Below, piece after piece: positions 46,466-54,708 of a stretch of 64,000 bases of DNA; within the stretch, counting starts at the first letter, position 1, and every line of letters starts with the position of its first letter. The stretch covers positions 4,402,001 to 4,466,000 of the forward strand of contig NZ_CP042434.1 in NCBI RefSeq assembly GCF_007971385.1, written 5' to 3'. Position numbers and translations under genes: made by a program. The notes under the pieces are model-generated. The model did no database searches. It had not been told where the DNA came from and saw only the letters and a list, made by a program, of their open reading frames with translations. Source of the DNA: Arachidicoccus ginsenosidivorans. GTDB lineage: Bacteria; Bacteroidota; Bacteroidia; Chitinophagales; Chitinophagaceae.

Positions 46466-46544
46466 ATAACATTAGGTGGATGGTTGATTGGCTGGGCTAA
46501 TCGTTCCGGCTCACCTTATCTACAGTGGAAAAGAAAAGAATAAG

Positions 46545-46579
46545 AAAAGCGTCAATATTACCAAATATTGACGCTTTTT
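46545..46579. terminator. Bidirectional terminator between convergent genes
   Basis: AAAAGCGTCAATATT (46545-46559) and AATATTGACGCTTTT (46564-46578) form a 15-bp stem with A and T flanks. It serves the BON/SH3 gene from the left and the ferredoxin gene from the right. Confidence 0.85.
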
Positions 46580-46650
46580 GCTTATGATGTTTGGGGTCGA
46601 TGAATAGACAGGTTCCCTTAAATAATTAAAAATTTTATATACAAGTTAAA

Positions 46651-46998
46651 TTATACGTGTAATTTGTCTTTTTTGTTCAAGAGCTCCTCAACAGTCTCTT
46701 CATACATTTCATCTGGTACACAACAGTCTACCGGACAAACGGCTGCACATTGTGGCTCCTCATGAAAGCCCTGACATTCTGTACATTTATCTGGAACGAT
46801 GAAATAAACATCATTACTGATTGGATCAAATCTTTTATCTGCATCAACGACCGAACCGTCCATTAGGGTATAATCACCTTTAACGCTGGTGCCGTCCGTG
46901 ATGGCCCAATCTACTCCTCCTTCGTAAATGGCATTATTGGGGCATTCTGGTTCGCAGGCGCCACAATTAATACATTCATCTGTTATCTTAATCGCCAT
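46651..46998 (-). CDS. 4Fe-4S dicluster ferredoxin
   Basis: A 115-residue electron carrier. The first cluster motif is [12 protein letters not shown] at residues 11-22. The second half gives [18 protein letters not shown] with a 9-residue insertion between the second and third cysteines, typical of the Bacteroidota/Chlorobi-type ferredoxin (YfhL/Alvin-like). The C-terminal tail is acidic. It is divergent from the acyl-CoA reductase gene, with 53 bp between starts and a palindromic promoter region. Confidence 0.9.
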   Translation of the reverse strand: MAIKITDECINCGACEPECPNNAIYEGGVDWAITDGTSVKGDYTLMDGSVVDADKRFDPISNDVYFIVPDKCTECQGFHEEPQCAAVCPVDCCVPDEMYEETVEELLNKKDKLHV

Positions 46999-47025
46999 CT
47001 GGTTCGCTGGTTTAATTTTTTTGAA

Positions 47026-47043
47026 TAATTTTGCGCAAAATTA
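47026..47043. promoter_or_regulatory. 18-bp palindrome with two overlapping divergent -7 elements
   Basis: TAATTTTGCGCAAAATTA is a perfect palindrome that contains TAATTTTG on both strands, that is, a -7 element for the ferredoxin gene and one for the acyl-CoA reductase gene in the same 18 bp. Confidence 0.45.
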
Positions 47044-47051
47044 CATTAAAT

Positions 47052-48050
47052 ATGCAATTGTCGCAAAAAGTAGCTTTGGCTGCAAAGTTAGGAAATTATT
47101 TGCTCCAAAACAATGATGAGTGGCAGCAGATTAAGCACCAGGCTTACCGGGAAAATCCTTGGTTTATCCCTGAATTCATTGATACTGCAACGAAAAACAT
47201 TGCCGAAGCATATTTAAACGAATCCTTGCTTGAAAAATGGCTTAGTCGCTATCCTGCATTAAACCACTCGAAAACCCCAAAAACAGTTGGTGTAGTCATG
47301 GCGGGCAATTTACCCCTTGTGGGCTTCCATGACTTTTTGAGCGTATTTTTAAGCGGTCATAAGCAGCAGATTAAACTGTCCTCTAAGGACCAAGTGCTAT
47401 TAAAACACTTGCTCACTAAAATGACTGAGTGGGATCCTGCCTTTGCAAGTCAAGTAAGCGTGGTGGAAAGATTAAAGGATTGTGACGCCTATATTGCTAC
47501 GGGGAGTAATAACTCAAGCAGGTATTTTGATTATTATTTTGGCAACAAACCCCATATTATCCGAAAAAACAGAACCTCAGTTGCGGTTCTTACTGGAGAT
47601 GAATCTAAGCAGCAATTAAGTGGATTGGCTAGTGATCTGATGTTATATTTTGGCCTGGGCTGCAGAAATGTTACTAAACTTTATGTTCCTGAAGGGTATG
47701 ATTTTGTGCCGCTGATTGAGGCATTAAAAGTGTATAATTATTATTTGGATTTTCATAAGTACCATCATAATTTTGACTATCAGTTGGCAATACTGATTAT
47801 GAACAGCAAAATGTATATGAATAGTGGCTCCTTGCTGCTTATCGAAAATGAAGCGCTGTTCTCTCCCATTAGTTTGGTGCATTACAGTTTTTACAATGAT
47901 ATGGCTGCAATAAATGACAGTCTGAAGGGCAATGAGGATATTCAATGCATCATTGGGAAAGCTTATGTACCCTTTGGGCAGGGGCAAATGCCGACACTCA
48001 TGGATTATGCAGATAATGTTGATACAATGGAATTCTTAGCAGGGCTTTGA
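47052..48050 (+). CDS. Acyl-CoA reductase, LuxC-like
   Basis: A 332-residue protein of the acyl-CoA reductase (LuxC) family, which reduces acyl-CoA or acyl-thioester to an aldehyde with NADPH. Family marks: [18 protein letters not shown] (nucleotide site), [31 protein letters not shown], and [17 protein letters not shown] with the nucleophilic cysteine. The start is set at 47052 ([12 protein letters not shown]), just behind the palindromic promoter; the frame is open to 47031. The divergent ferredoxin may be an electron partner (inference). Confidence 0.85.
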   Translation: MQLSQKVALAAKLGNYLLQNNDEWQQIKHQAYRENPWFIPEFIDTATKNIAEAYLNESLLEKWLSRYPALNHSKTPKTVGVVMAGNLPLVGFHDFLSVFLSGHKQQIKLSSKDQVLLKHLLTKMTEWDPAFASQVSVVERLKDCDAYIATGSNNSSRYFDYYFGNKPHIIRKNRTSVAVLTGDESKQQLSGLASDLMLYFGLGCRNVTKLYVPEGYDFVPLIEALKVYNYYLDFHKYHHNFDYQLAILIMNSKMYMNSGSLLLIENEALFSPISLVHYSFYNDMAAINDSLKGNEDIQCIIGKAYVPFGQGQMPTLMDYADNVDTMEFLAGL

Positions 48051-48079
48051 AGTATCCAAAGTCTTTTGTAACCATAATG

Positions 48080-48153
48080 CGGGATGTAGCGCAGCCCGGT
48101 AGCGCGCTTCGTTCGGGACGAAGAGGCCGCTGGTTCGAATCCAGTCATCCCGA
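48080..48153 (+). tRNA. tRNA-Pro (anticodon CGG)
   Basis: The cloverleaf can be drawn by eye: acceptor CGGGATG/CATCCCG, anticodon stem CTTCG/CGAAG around loop TTCGGGA (anticodon CGG), and T-arm CTGG-TTCGAAT-CCAG. Discriminator A; CCA is not encoded. A terminator follows and a decayed integrase gene begins 295 bp downstream, so the 3' end may have served as an attachment site. Confidence 0.93.
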
Positions 48154-48177
48154 CAAATTGGCTTTCTAAAAATATCT

Positions 48178-48213
48178 AAACCTGTAAATCTTGTTGATTT
48201 ACAGGTTTTTTTT
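48178..48213 (+). terminator. Terminator of tRNA-Pro
   Basis: AAACCTGTAAATC (48178-48190) / GATTTACAGGTTT (48196-48208), extended by a run of T to 48213. Confidence 0.85.
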
Positions 48214-48448
48214 CGCACTTGTATATCATACCATATCAAAACATAGCTATTTTCCGGTGAGTTAAACGGTGTGTACACACTGGCACGGACCTTGAAACTC
48301 ACCAGAAGGTTCAAGATGTTGATTAATAGTTTGTTGTAATTTTTTTTGACACTTTTTGACTGGATTAGAAACGGACGAGAAGTTTCGGACACTACTGGAC
48401 GAAAAGAAATCAAGGCAAACTATTTCAAAATCTTTTAAAAAAAATGCT

Positions 48449-49279
48449 ATGCGATCACCACATTCCTTTGAAATTGAATTCCTCATCCGTCGTTGCAAAG
48501 ACGACAAAACGAGCGGCTTTATTTATGTACGGATTACTATTGACAAAGAAAGGGCGGAGCTCTCTTTAAAAGAACGTATCCCAGTAGCAGATTGGGACAG
48601 TAAGAAAAAGCAAGTGCGTGGCAACAGCATGCAGGTAAAGGCGCTTAACCAGCATATGGATGATGTTCGCTTTAAGATCAAACTTAAGTATAGAATGCTG
48701 CTGGATAAAGAGGCCGTCATTACGGCAGAAACCGTCAAACAAGCTTACCTGGGTGTACATGCTTTGCCAAAAGGGCATAAACTCATCGAGCTTCTGAATT
48801 ATTTTAAAAAAATATGGGAAACAAAATTAAAGCCCGGAGGATTTAAAAATTACAAAACGACAATTGATTAGTTGGAAAAGTTTGTCAAACAATACAACGC
48901 TGAGGGAGATGTCTTACTTTCTCAAATCACGATGGAATTTGCAGTAGATTTTGAGTTTTATATTCGCTCTCACCCTATTAGACCCAATGATCCTTGTGAT
49001 GGTAATGGACTTGCTAAACATATCCAAAGATTTAAAAGAATTCTTAACTGGGCAAAAGAACTAAAATGGATTGCTGCTAATCCAATTGACGACTATAGTT
49101 ACACAATGAAAAAGCCAAAAAGAAAGAAAGTTACCATGGAGGAATTGGTACTTTTAGAAAAATGCGTATTGGTGGATCCTATCTTAAATTATGTTAAGGA
49201 TCTGTTTTTGTATGCCTGTTATTCTGGATTGGCATTTATTGATTGTATGGCACTTTCAATCACTCATTTTGAATTATGA
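48449..49279 (+). pseudogene. Truncated tyrosine recombinase (integrase) with an in-frame stop
   Basis: The N-terminal Arm-DNA-binding-like domain (IEFLIRRCKDDKTSGFIYVR; AELSLKERIPVADWD) and SAM-like core-binding domain (TMEFAVDFEFYIRSH; LAKHIQRFKRILNWAKEL) match Bacteroidota integrases. TAG at 48869 replaces a tyrosine-like codon in the same frame. The reading frame then ends at 49279 in LAFIDCMALSITHFEL, just inside the catalytic domain, so the RHRHY catalytic residues are almost all lost. It begins 295 bp from tRNA-Pro in the orientation expected of an integrated element, now inert. The start chosen is Met at 48449. Confidence 0.75.
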
Positions 49280-49290
49280 GGTGGAATAGT

Positions 49291-49590
49291 TTATTCGTTT
49301 AGCCTGTCCTCAAGATCCATCCTTTGATGTAAAATCCTAATTATTTCAATTTCATCAGCATTTTTACTGATTTTGTAGAAGATAAAGTGTGATTTAACTT
49401 TTGAACGAAAATATCCCTTTCTAATTCTACTGGAGTCTTTTCCTGAGTATGGTTTCTCAGTTAAATATTCGATTTCATCCATTAAAAGGTTGAAGTACCT
49501 GTCTGCTTGTTCTATTGACCAATTTTCAAGTGTATAGAGCCAAATATTTTCTAAATCGTTTGCTGCTTCTTTACTTAATTTAAACGGCAT
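49291..49590 (-). CDS. parE: ParE/RelE-family toxin
   Basis: A 99-residue toxin of the ParE fold (LSKEAANDLENIWLYTLENW; GYFRSKVKSHFIFYKI; IEIIRILHQRMDLEDRL). ParE toxins poison gyrase; RelE relatives cut mRNA. The antitoxin gene ends with TAATG overlapping this start, so they are coupled. It sits just after the dead integrase, as selfish modules often do. Confidence 0.85.
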   Translation of the reverse strand: MPFKLSKEAANDLENIWLYTLENWSIEQADRYFNLLMDEIEYLTEKPYSGKDSSRIRKGYFRSKVKSHFIFYKISKNADEIEIIRILHQRMDLEDRLNE

Positions 49591-49837
49591 TACTTTGCAA
49601 TGTGTTTGGTGTGAATGTTATTCAGAAATTCCTGTCGTTTGAAGTTGTCCAAAAAACCTGATTTCTCACCTTTTTTGAGTTCTTTTATTAACTCAGTTTT
49701 TTTGTTTCCTGATATTCAAATAGTCTTAATGCAGCTCTTACTACTTCACTGGCAGAAGAAAATTTCCCCGTTTGAATTTGTTGTTTTATGTATTTGTCGA
49801 AATAGTCCCCCAGTAATATTGACGTGTTCTTAGGCAT
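49590..49837 (-). CDS. parD: ParD-family antitoxin (one-base frameshift)
   Basis: The ribbon-helix-helix N-terminus (MPKNTSILLGDYFDKYIKQQ, then SSASEVVRAALRLFEYQE) matches ParD. The frame then breaks at an A7 run (about 49697-49703, minus strand). An eighth A continues as TKKTELIKELKKGEKSGFLD to the stop at 49590, for 82 residues with a tail that ends in HTKHIAK and overlaps the parE start. A toxin kept intact without its antitoxin would be harmful, which favours a sequence error. Confidence 0.72.
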
Positions 49838-50159
49838 AAATTGTATTTTACTTCAAAGGTACCAATTATTGGTATCTTTGCAAAAAAATTATATATTTTT
49901 TAGCCCATTGTTATTTACTGGCACGTACTAAAAAGCCCAAGTAATTTTCTTTGTGATTGCATTAAATGATAATAAAATATAAATCGTAAATTTATGTTCA
50001 TCAATTAATGTATATATTTTAGCTTCATTTATTTTGTTTGTCATTATTTGTAAGAAATCATCAATACGATGGATACTCTGTTGGAAAAATACTTCGAGAT
50101 AGGAAGAGAAGAATGCAAAATTATTTATGTTAATCTACCGAATATATCTGCACTTCATA

Positions 50160-50351
50160 TCACCAGATGGCAATCCCAATTTCACCGACTGTTATTACAC
50201 GGACAAACCAACCTGCAAATGCCGTCAGTAATGGAGACGGCCCTAATTGCACCCTGAACTTTTGAAAATCATGCAGTTTAGTAGTAGCGGCGTAAACACA
50301 AAGGACGATAAATAAAATTTCGATAATATCAACAAGTGTCTTCCGTTTCAT
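50160..50351 (-). pseudogene. Fragment of a MauE/DoxX-like membrane protein
   Basis: Sixty-three residues (MKRKTLVDIIEILFIVLCVY; KLHDFQKFRVQLGPSPLL; FAGWFVRVITVGEIGIAIW) match the N-terminus of MauE-type redox-associated membrane proteins, but the frame ends after the second hydrophobic segment instead of reaching four. Probably a truncated relic. From 49838 to 50159 there is no gene I can support. Confidence 0.5.
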
Positions 50352-50452
50352 TTTTTGAGTTTTTATTTCTGGTACGGCTTACCGACTATAATAAATATGC
50401 CAAAACGAAACACATTAACCAATCTCGTTCTCGATATTGAATTTACAAAGAG

Positions 50453-50779
50453 CTATTTGTTTTTGAATGCTTTAAGTTCTTTTATTTTTTCATCAATTTG
50501 CAACAATTTTCTATCGAGAACTTCGATTTTTGCATTCTTACTGATTTGTTTTTTATACCAGGCATCAATAACTTCTTTTATTTCAGACAAGGTAAAGCCG
50601 ACAGCTTTTGCCATTTGTATAAACCTTAGCTTTTCAACAACTTCATCACCATAATAAACATAATTATTGGTTTTTACTTCTTCTTTGGTTTTACCTCTAA
50701 AAAGTCCACTTTTTTCGTAGAAACGTATTGTTCCGATTGGTATTCCAGTTTCTTTGGAAAGCTGATGTATTAATTTCAT
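50453..50779 (-). CDS. MerR-family transcriptional regulator
   Basis: A 108-residue regulator. The winged HTH lies at the N-terminus (LSKETGIPIGTIRFYEKSGL), followed by the second-wing segment (VEKLRFIQMAKAVGFTLSEI) and a coiled-coil dimer helix (LDRKLLQIDEKIKELK). There is no cysteine-rich effector loop, so it is not a typical metal sensor. It is divergent from the alpha/beta hydrolase gene, with a dyad symmetric operator-like site between them, which suggests it controls itself and the hydrolase. Confidence 0.87.
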   Translation of the reverse strand: MKLIHQLSKETGIPIGTIRFYEKSGLFRGKTKEEVKTNNYVYYGDEVVEKLRFIQMAKAVGFTLSEIKEVIDAWYKKQISKNAKIEVLDRKLLQIDEKIKELKAFKNK

Positions 50780-50806
50780 CCTATGAATTATTTTACAAAA
50801 AAAATC

Positions 50807-50838
50807 AAACTATGCAGTATGCTACATACTTGTAGTTT
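50807..50838. promoter_or_regulatory. Dyad-symmetric operator of the MerR regulator
   Basis: AAACTA-TGC-AGTATG-CTA-CATACT-TG-TAGTTT is a near-perfect inverted repeat, 28 bp upstream of the merR-type start. A -7 element TAATTTTG for the hydrolase lies at 50853-50860, so the dyad covers the spacer/-33 area, where MerR proteins bind. Confidence 0.5.
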
Positions 50839-50985
50839 GCAAAAATAATCCTTAATTTTGCATTTCGCAAGTTGAATACTAAATAAATCTCATTGTAGAC
50901 AGACGAGAAATTATAAAACAAAGAGGAATTGCCTTTGCAGGATTGGCAATGCCTTTTAAATTATCAACATAGCAAAATCAAATGT

Positions 50986-51879
50986 ATGACGATTAGCAAT
51001 AAATTTGACGTAGAAGAACTAATCAAGTTAGTTCCAGGTTTTACCCATCATTATGCTGATGTAAATGGTACAAAACTACATTACGTTGTAGGTGGAAGAG
51101 GTGAACCATTGATTTTAATTCCGGGATATCCTGAAACTTGGTGGGCTTATCATAAAGTAATGCCAACACTTGCTACAAATTATCGTGTTATTGTCGTAGA
51201 GATGCGTGGAATGGGAAATTCTGACAAGCCGATTGATGGCTATGAGAAAAAGAATATGGCTAAAGACATTTTTGGACTTGTAAAGAAGTTAGGCTTTAAA
51301 AAAGTGTACATTGGTGGGCATGATATCGGTGCACACGTAGCATATAGTTTCGCTGTAAACCATTCAGAATCGGTTTTTAAATTAATTATGTTGGACACAC
51401 CGCATCCTGATGCGGGAATGTATCATTTGCCAATGCTGCCCATTTTGGGCGCGAATTTCCTTTATCCTTGGTGGCTTGCTTTTAATCAGGTAAAAGAACT
51501 GCCTGAACAAATTCTTGAGGGTCGTATGAATATTGTTATAGAATGGCTGTTTAAACACCTATTGAATGACCAAACCAGCATAAGTGATTTCGACAAAGCT
51601 GTTTATGTTTCTGCTTATAATAGCAAAGAAGCAATTCGGTCTTCTAATGCTTGGTATCAGGCCTTCCCCCAAGACATAGAAGATAGTAAAACATATAACA
51701 AGCTCACTATGCCCGTTATTGGCATTGGTGGTGAAAGCGGATATGAATTGTTACAAATGTCATTGCCAAATATAACAACCGACTTACAACTAAAAAAAGT
51801 AAAAGAAAGTGGACATTTTATACTTGCTGAACAACCAATTGAAACGGTGAAATTAATTATGGATTTCTTGGATAGTTAA
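50986..51879 (+). CDS. Alpha/beta hydrolase, epoxide-hydrolase/haloalkane-dehalogenase type
   Basis: A 297-residue protein with a canonical alpha/beta hydrolase core. The oxyanion HGxP-like region reads IPGYPETWWAY, and the nucleophile elbow GHDIG carries an aspartate (about residue 112). That is the signature of epoxide hydrolases and haloalkane dehalogenases rather than serine esterases. The catalytic His is in ESGHFILAEQP. A cap domain lies between about 140 and 220. The start at 50986 (MTISNKFDVEE) is preferred over an upstream TTG. It is probably regulated by the divergent MerR gene. Confidence 0.83.
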   Translation: MTISNKFDVEELIKLVPGFTHHYADVNGTKLHYVVGGRGEPLILIPGYPETWWAYHKVMPTLATNYRVIVVEMRGMGNSDKPIDGYEKKNMAKDIFGLVKKLGFKKVYIGGHDIGAHVAYSFAVNHSESVFKLIMLDTPHPDAGMYHLPMLPILGANFLYPWWLAFNQVKELPEQILEGRMNIVIEWLFKHLLNDQTSISDFDKAVYVSAYNSKEAIRSSNAWYQAFPQDIEDSKTYNKLTMPVIGIGGESGYELLQMSLPNITTDLQLKKVKESGHFILAEQPIETVKLIMDFLDS

Positions 51880-52651
51880 TTATGGTGAACGCAATAGGCT
51901 ATCTCTGACAAGAGGTGCCGTAATTTGGTGGATGGGTGGTGTAAAATTTATCAATTGACAGCCTAATATTAATTTTTATATAAGAGGATGAATAAAATTT
52001 TCGATTAAACACTTCGTACCATACAAACGGCAATCAATGATTTAGAGATTTAAGCCAATCATCTTGACGGCTTTGAATATCTTGTTCAGAACTGGTAGGG
52101 GATTTACGAAATCACATGCGGTTCCCCAAAAATTTCTATTTCTGTGTTTGATCTACGTAATAGGTCTTGCTCAAAAGCACACTTATTTTAATTATTTTGG
52201 TACTATCGATCTAGCTGCTTTTTGTATTTCAATGGGATAAATAGTGAACTAATAGGATTACAGTATCATGATTATAATAGACTGACAGGTACATTTTGAA
52301 CATATCAACATTTAGTAAATTCACAATGTAGTAGATTGCTTCTGATAGTTCATCATACTGGTAGTGATAAAAGTCATTCACATACCATTTACCTGCTTAA
52401 TATAATCTACTAATATGATAAATCCCTCTTTCTGGTGCGCACTGGGATTTACTAATTGATCTGGTTATTTTTAACCGTTAGGGCCATAGTTAAGGCTATG
52501 ATATTACAAGGATTGGTTTGGATAACCAAATAAGGTACTTTATTCCATAATACCTGTAAAGGAGAGGCGGTATTGAGATAGTGGGCTTATTCCGTCAGAC
52601 TCAACGGTGCCTCCACAAATCCTTTTACATACTCAAATACCACCTTATTTT
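51880..52651. other. Gene-poor AT-rich stretch
   Basis: About 770 bp with stops in all frames. I see no ORF, RNA or repeat that I can support. It lies between the hydrolase gene and the RHS remnants and may be decayed accessory DNA. Confidence 0.5.
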
Positions 52652-53510
52652 TCATGGGGTAACGATTGAGTCCAGAAGCCATGCGCTAATAAAGCTATGT
52701 TCGTTCCCGTTATTAAGGGCGGATGCCCGGATTCTGTTATGTTGGGCAATGGTCGGTGATTTATTCAAGAAGAAAGACGGTATCTTGGTATAAGGGGCGC
52801 TGCTCGCCACCGAAGTCGTTTCGAATGTCTGGAAGTAATAGATGTTTCCCTGCACATTGTGTACTGTCCAGACATTTCCACTGAACTAAAAATCCACATA
52901 ATCAGTTGGGGACAATAACAACCCTTTCTTTTTTGTGCTGTCATATCCGGTCGGCTGGTCCTCTGCAGCACCCATAATCATTTTTTCGGAGTGCCGAGAT
53001 TATACGAATGCAGGTCGGGTTCGGTCTTACTGATATGCATAATGTTTATAAAGTTAATACACGTTACATGGTCCACGTTGGGGTTAATTGTACGCGGTAC
53101 TGACGGAAGCAGGTCCCTTCATTAATATACTTATTGAATAAGGCTTTTGCCTTGAAGTATGCCGTCATTTGTGCCTGTTGACAGATAACCGTTACTTCAA
53201 GGTCCTCCTTTCGCTAAATGTTCTTCATCACCGGCCCGCCCGCATTAAATGCCTCCCAAACTCTGCCCAGCTTACTTCCTGCTGTAACTTTATCTCCCAA
53301 GCATGGTAGGCTGAACGGAATGTTAAGACCGTTCACCTTTATTTCGTATATCGGTACTTCCACAGCCAGAACACCTGTGTAACAACTAACAGGAATATCC
53401 CCGTATTGCCTTAACCTAGATGCATTCGGAGAGTTCAGTAGCACATACTGCGGTTTCAGGCCGATATTATTCTGTCCGGAGACATGCACCAGACCCAATA
53501 GTACCAGCAT
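52652..53510 (-). pseudogene. Remnant of an RHS-family gene, N-terminal part
   Basis: On the minus strand, 53510-53214 encodes a signal-like start and PQYVLLNSPNASRLRQYGDI, TGVLAVEVPIYEIKVNGLNI and GLNIPFSLPCL, the N-terminus of Bacteroidota RHS/YD-repeat proteins. Further pieces follow in other frames (52855-52652, including a segment that ends in SFISAWLLDSIVTP). Several frameshifts and stops break the reading, so this is a decayed copy of a gene normally several kb long. Confidence 0.6.
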
Positions 53511-53670
53511 ACCGCTGACTAAGCAAAATATAAAAATAGAATTTATATTTAAGACACTTTATAATTAAAATATTAGAGTACGGAGAATCCTGTACTTTAA
53601 GTTTTTTAGAAAGACGTATGACAAATATTGAATAAAATAAAGTATCAACTTTTTTAGGTCGAATTTTTCT

Positions 53671-53883
53671 TTAAAAAGGGGAAAAGAACAGCCTTATGTT
53701 CGAGCTCGATGCCGCTCCAATTTTCAATTTTTTCTTTAAGAAAATATCCATGAGGCAAGTAATTGTTACAGTATTTCCATCCCTAAGTATTATTACAATA
53801 TAATCATACCTATGAGTAAGAATCCTTAAAGTTTCTTTAATAACTCTTTTTGTATGTTCAAGGCTATTAATTATTTCTTCCAA
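53671..53883 (-). other. Small open frame inside RHS remnants, unknown
   Basis: A 70-residue frame with TTG start: EEIINSLEHTKRVIKETLRI then LTHRYDYIVIIL. It overlaps the end of the upstream RHS relic (53890). An immunity protein for an RHS toxin would sit here, but I cannot recognise a family and it may be chance. Confidence 0.25.
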
Positions 53884-53889
53884 ATGGCC

Positions 53890-54590
53890 TTTACTATATT
53901 GGTAAAAGCTGTTTTGCCGAAGATGATGGTATTATCTAAGGTGCCTTTTTGTAGTTTGCTTCCTGTTGCATTAGAATAATACCTGATAAATTCCTTGCTG
54001 GGTATGGTAATTTGACGGGGTAAATTTAAGATATCGTATTATGAAAATTGTAATCATAGATATGAATGGAGGCCAGGATAAGGGTGCTGTCCAGCACCTT
54101 CACTCTGGTCCAGGTGACCATCCCTTTGGTGTAATGGTACTGTTTTGTGCAGGTTTCTCCGCATAAGGGAAGGTCGAGATGCTGGCAGTGAGCCAATTGC
54201 TGTCCCAGCTGCCATTAAAGGTTTTGTTCATGGCTGAAGGTAGTGCAGGCAGGTTATCGTAATTATCGTAATGGGTCTCTGTAAGAATCGTGGCAGCTGT
54301 AAGATTGGTATAGGGGTATTTAGTTGTCTCACTCGCTGCTGCAAGGATGCTAGCGAAGTTGTCAGTTGTGCTATTGAGCTAGGTGGTATCCGGGCGGTTG
54401 AGGTTGTCATGCCTTGTAGTCAGCCACTTATGGGATACCCGCAGGGTAGAGTTCTGGTGCATGACCTGCCGGTCTCTGTTGTTATAGACCATTTAGACAG
54501 GTCCCGCACCAGGAACCAGTTTTATGCTGATAAATGGACAAGGTTTACTCCGAATCCAGTTGCCCATATATTTCAAAATAGGAGGCTCAT
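53890..54590 (-). pseudogene. Remnant of an RHS-family gene, middle and end parts
   Basis: Minus-strand pieces read MVYNNRDRQVMHQNSTLRVS, LTETHYDNYDNLPALPSAMN, KTFNGSWDSNWLTASISTF, YTKGMVTWTRVKVLDSTLIL and LNLPRQITIPSKEFIRYYSN, all typical of the YD-repeat body of Bacteroidota RHS proteins. They are separated by stops (for example TAA replacing a tyrosine codon before MVYNN) and frame changes, and a large part between the last two pieces is missing. It precedes the N-terminal relic at 53510, so two copies or a rearrangement are needed. It is not functional. Confidence 0.6.
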
Positions 54591-54708
54591 GTGAGTACTT
54601 ATTATAGTATAGGGAGCTGAATGGAATAGATTAAATTTTATAAATTAATGTAATATTTATTAACAAAATAACGACCTTTAAGGCACTGATAAATTAATTT
54701 GTACAACA

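Noticed and set aside
50069-50257. 62-residue plus-strand frame before the MauE fragment
   Set aside because: Half of it is the complement of the MauE-like fragment and the other half has no likeness to a known protein.
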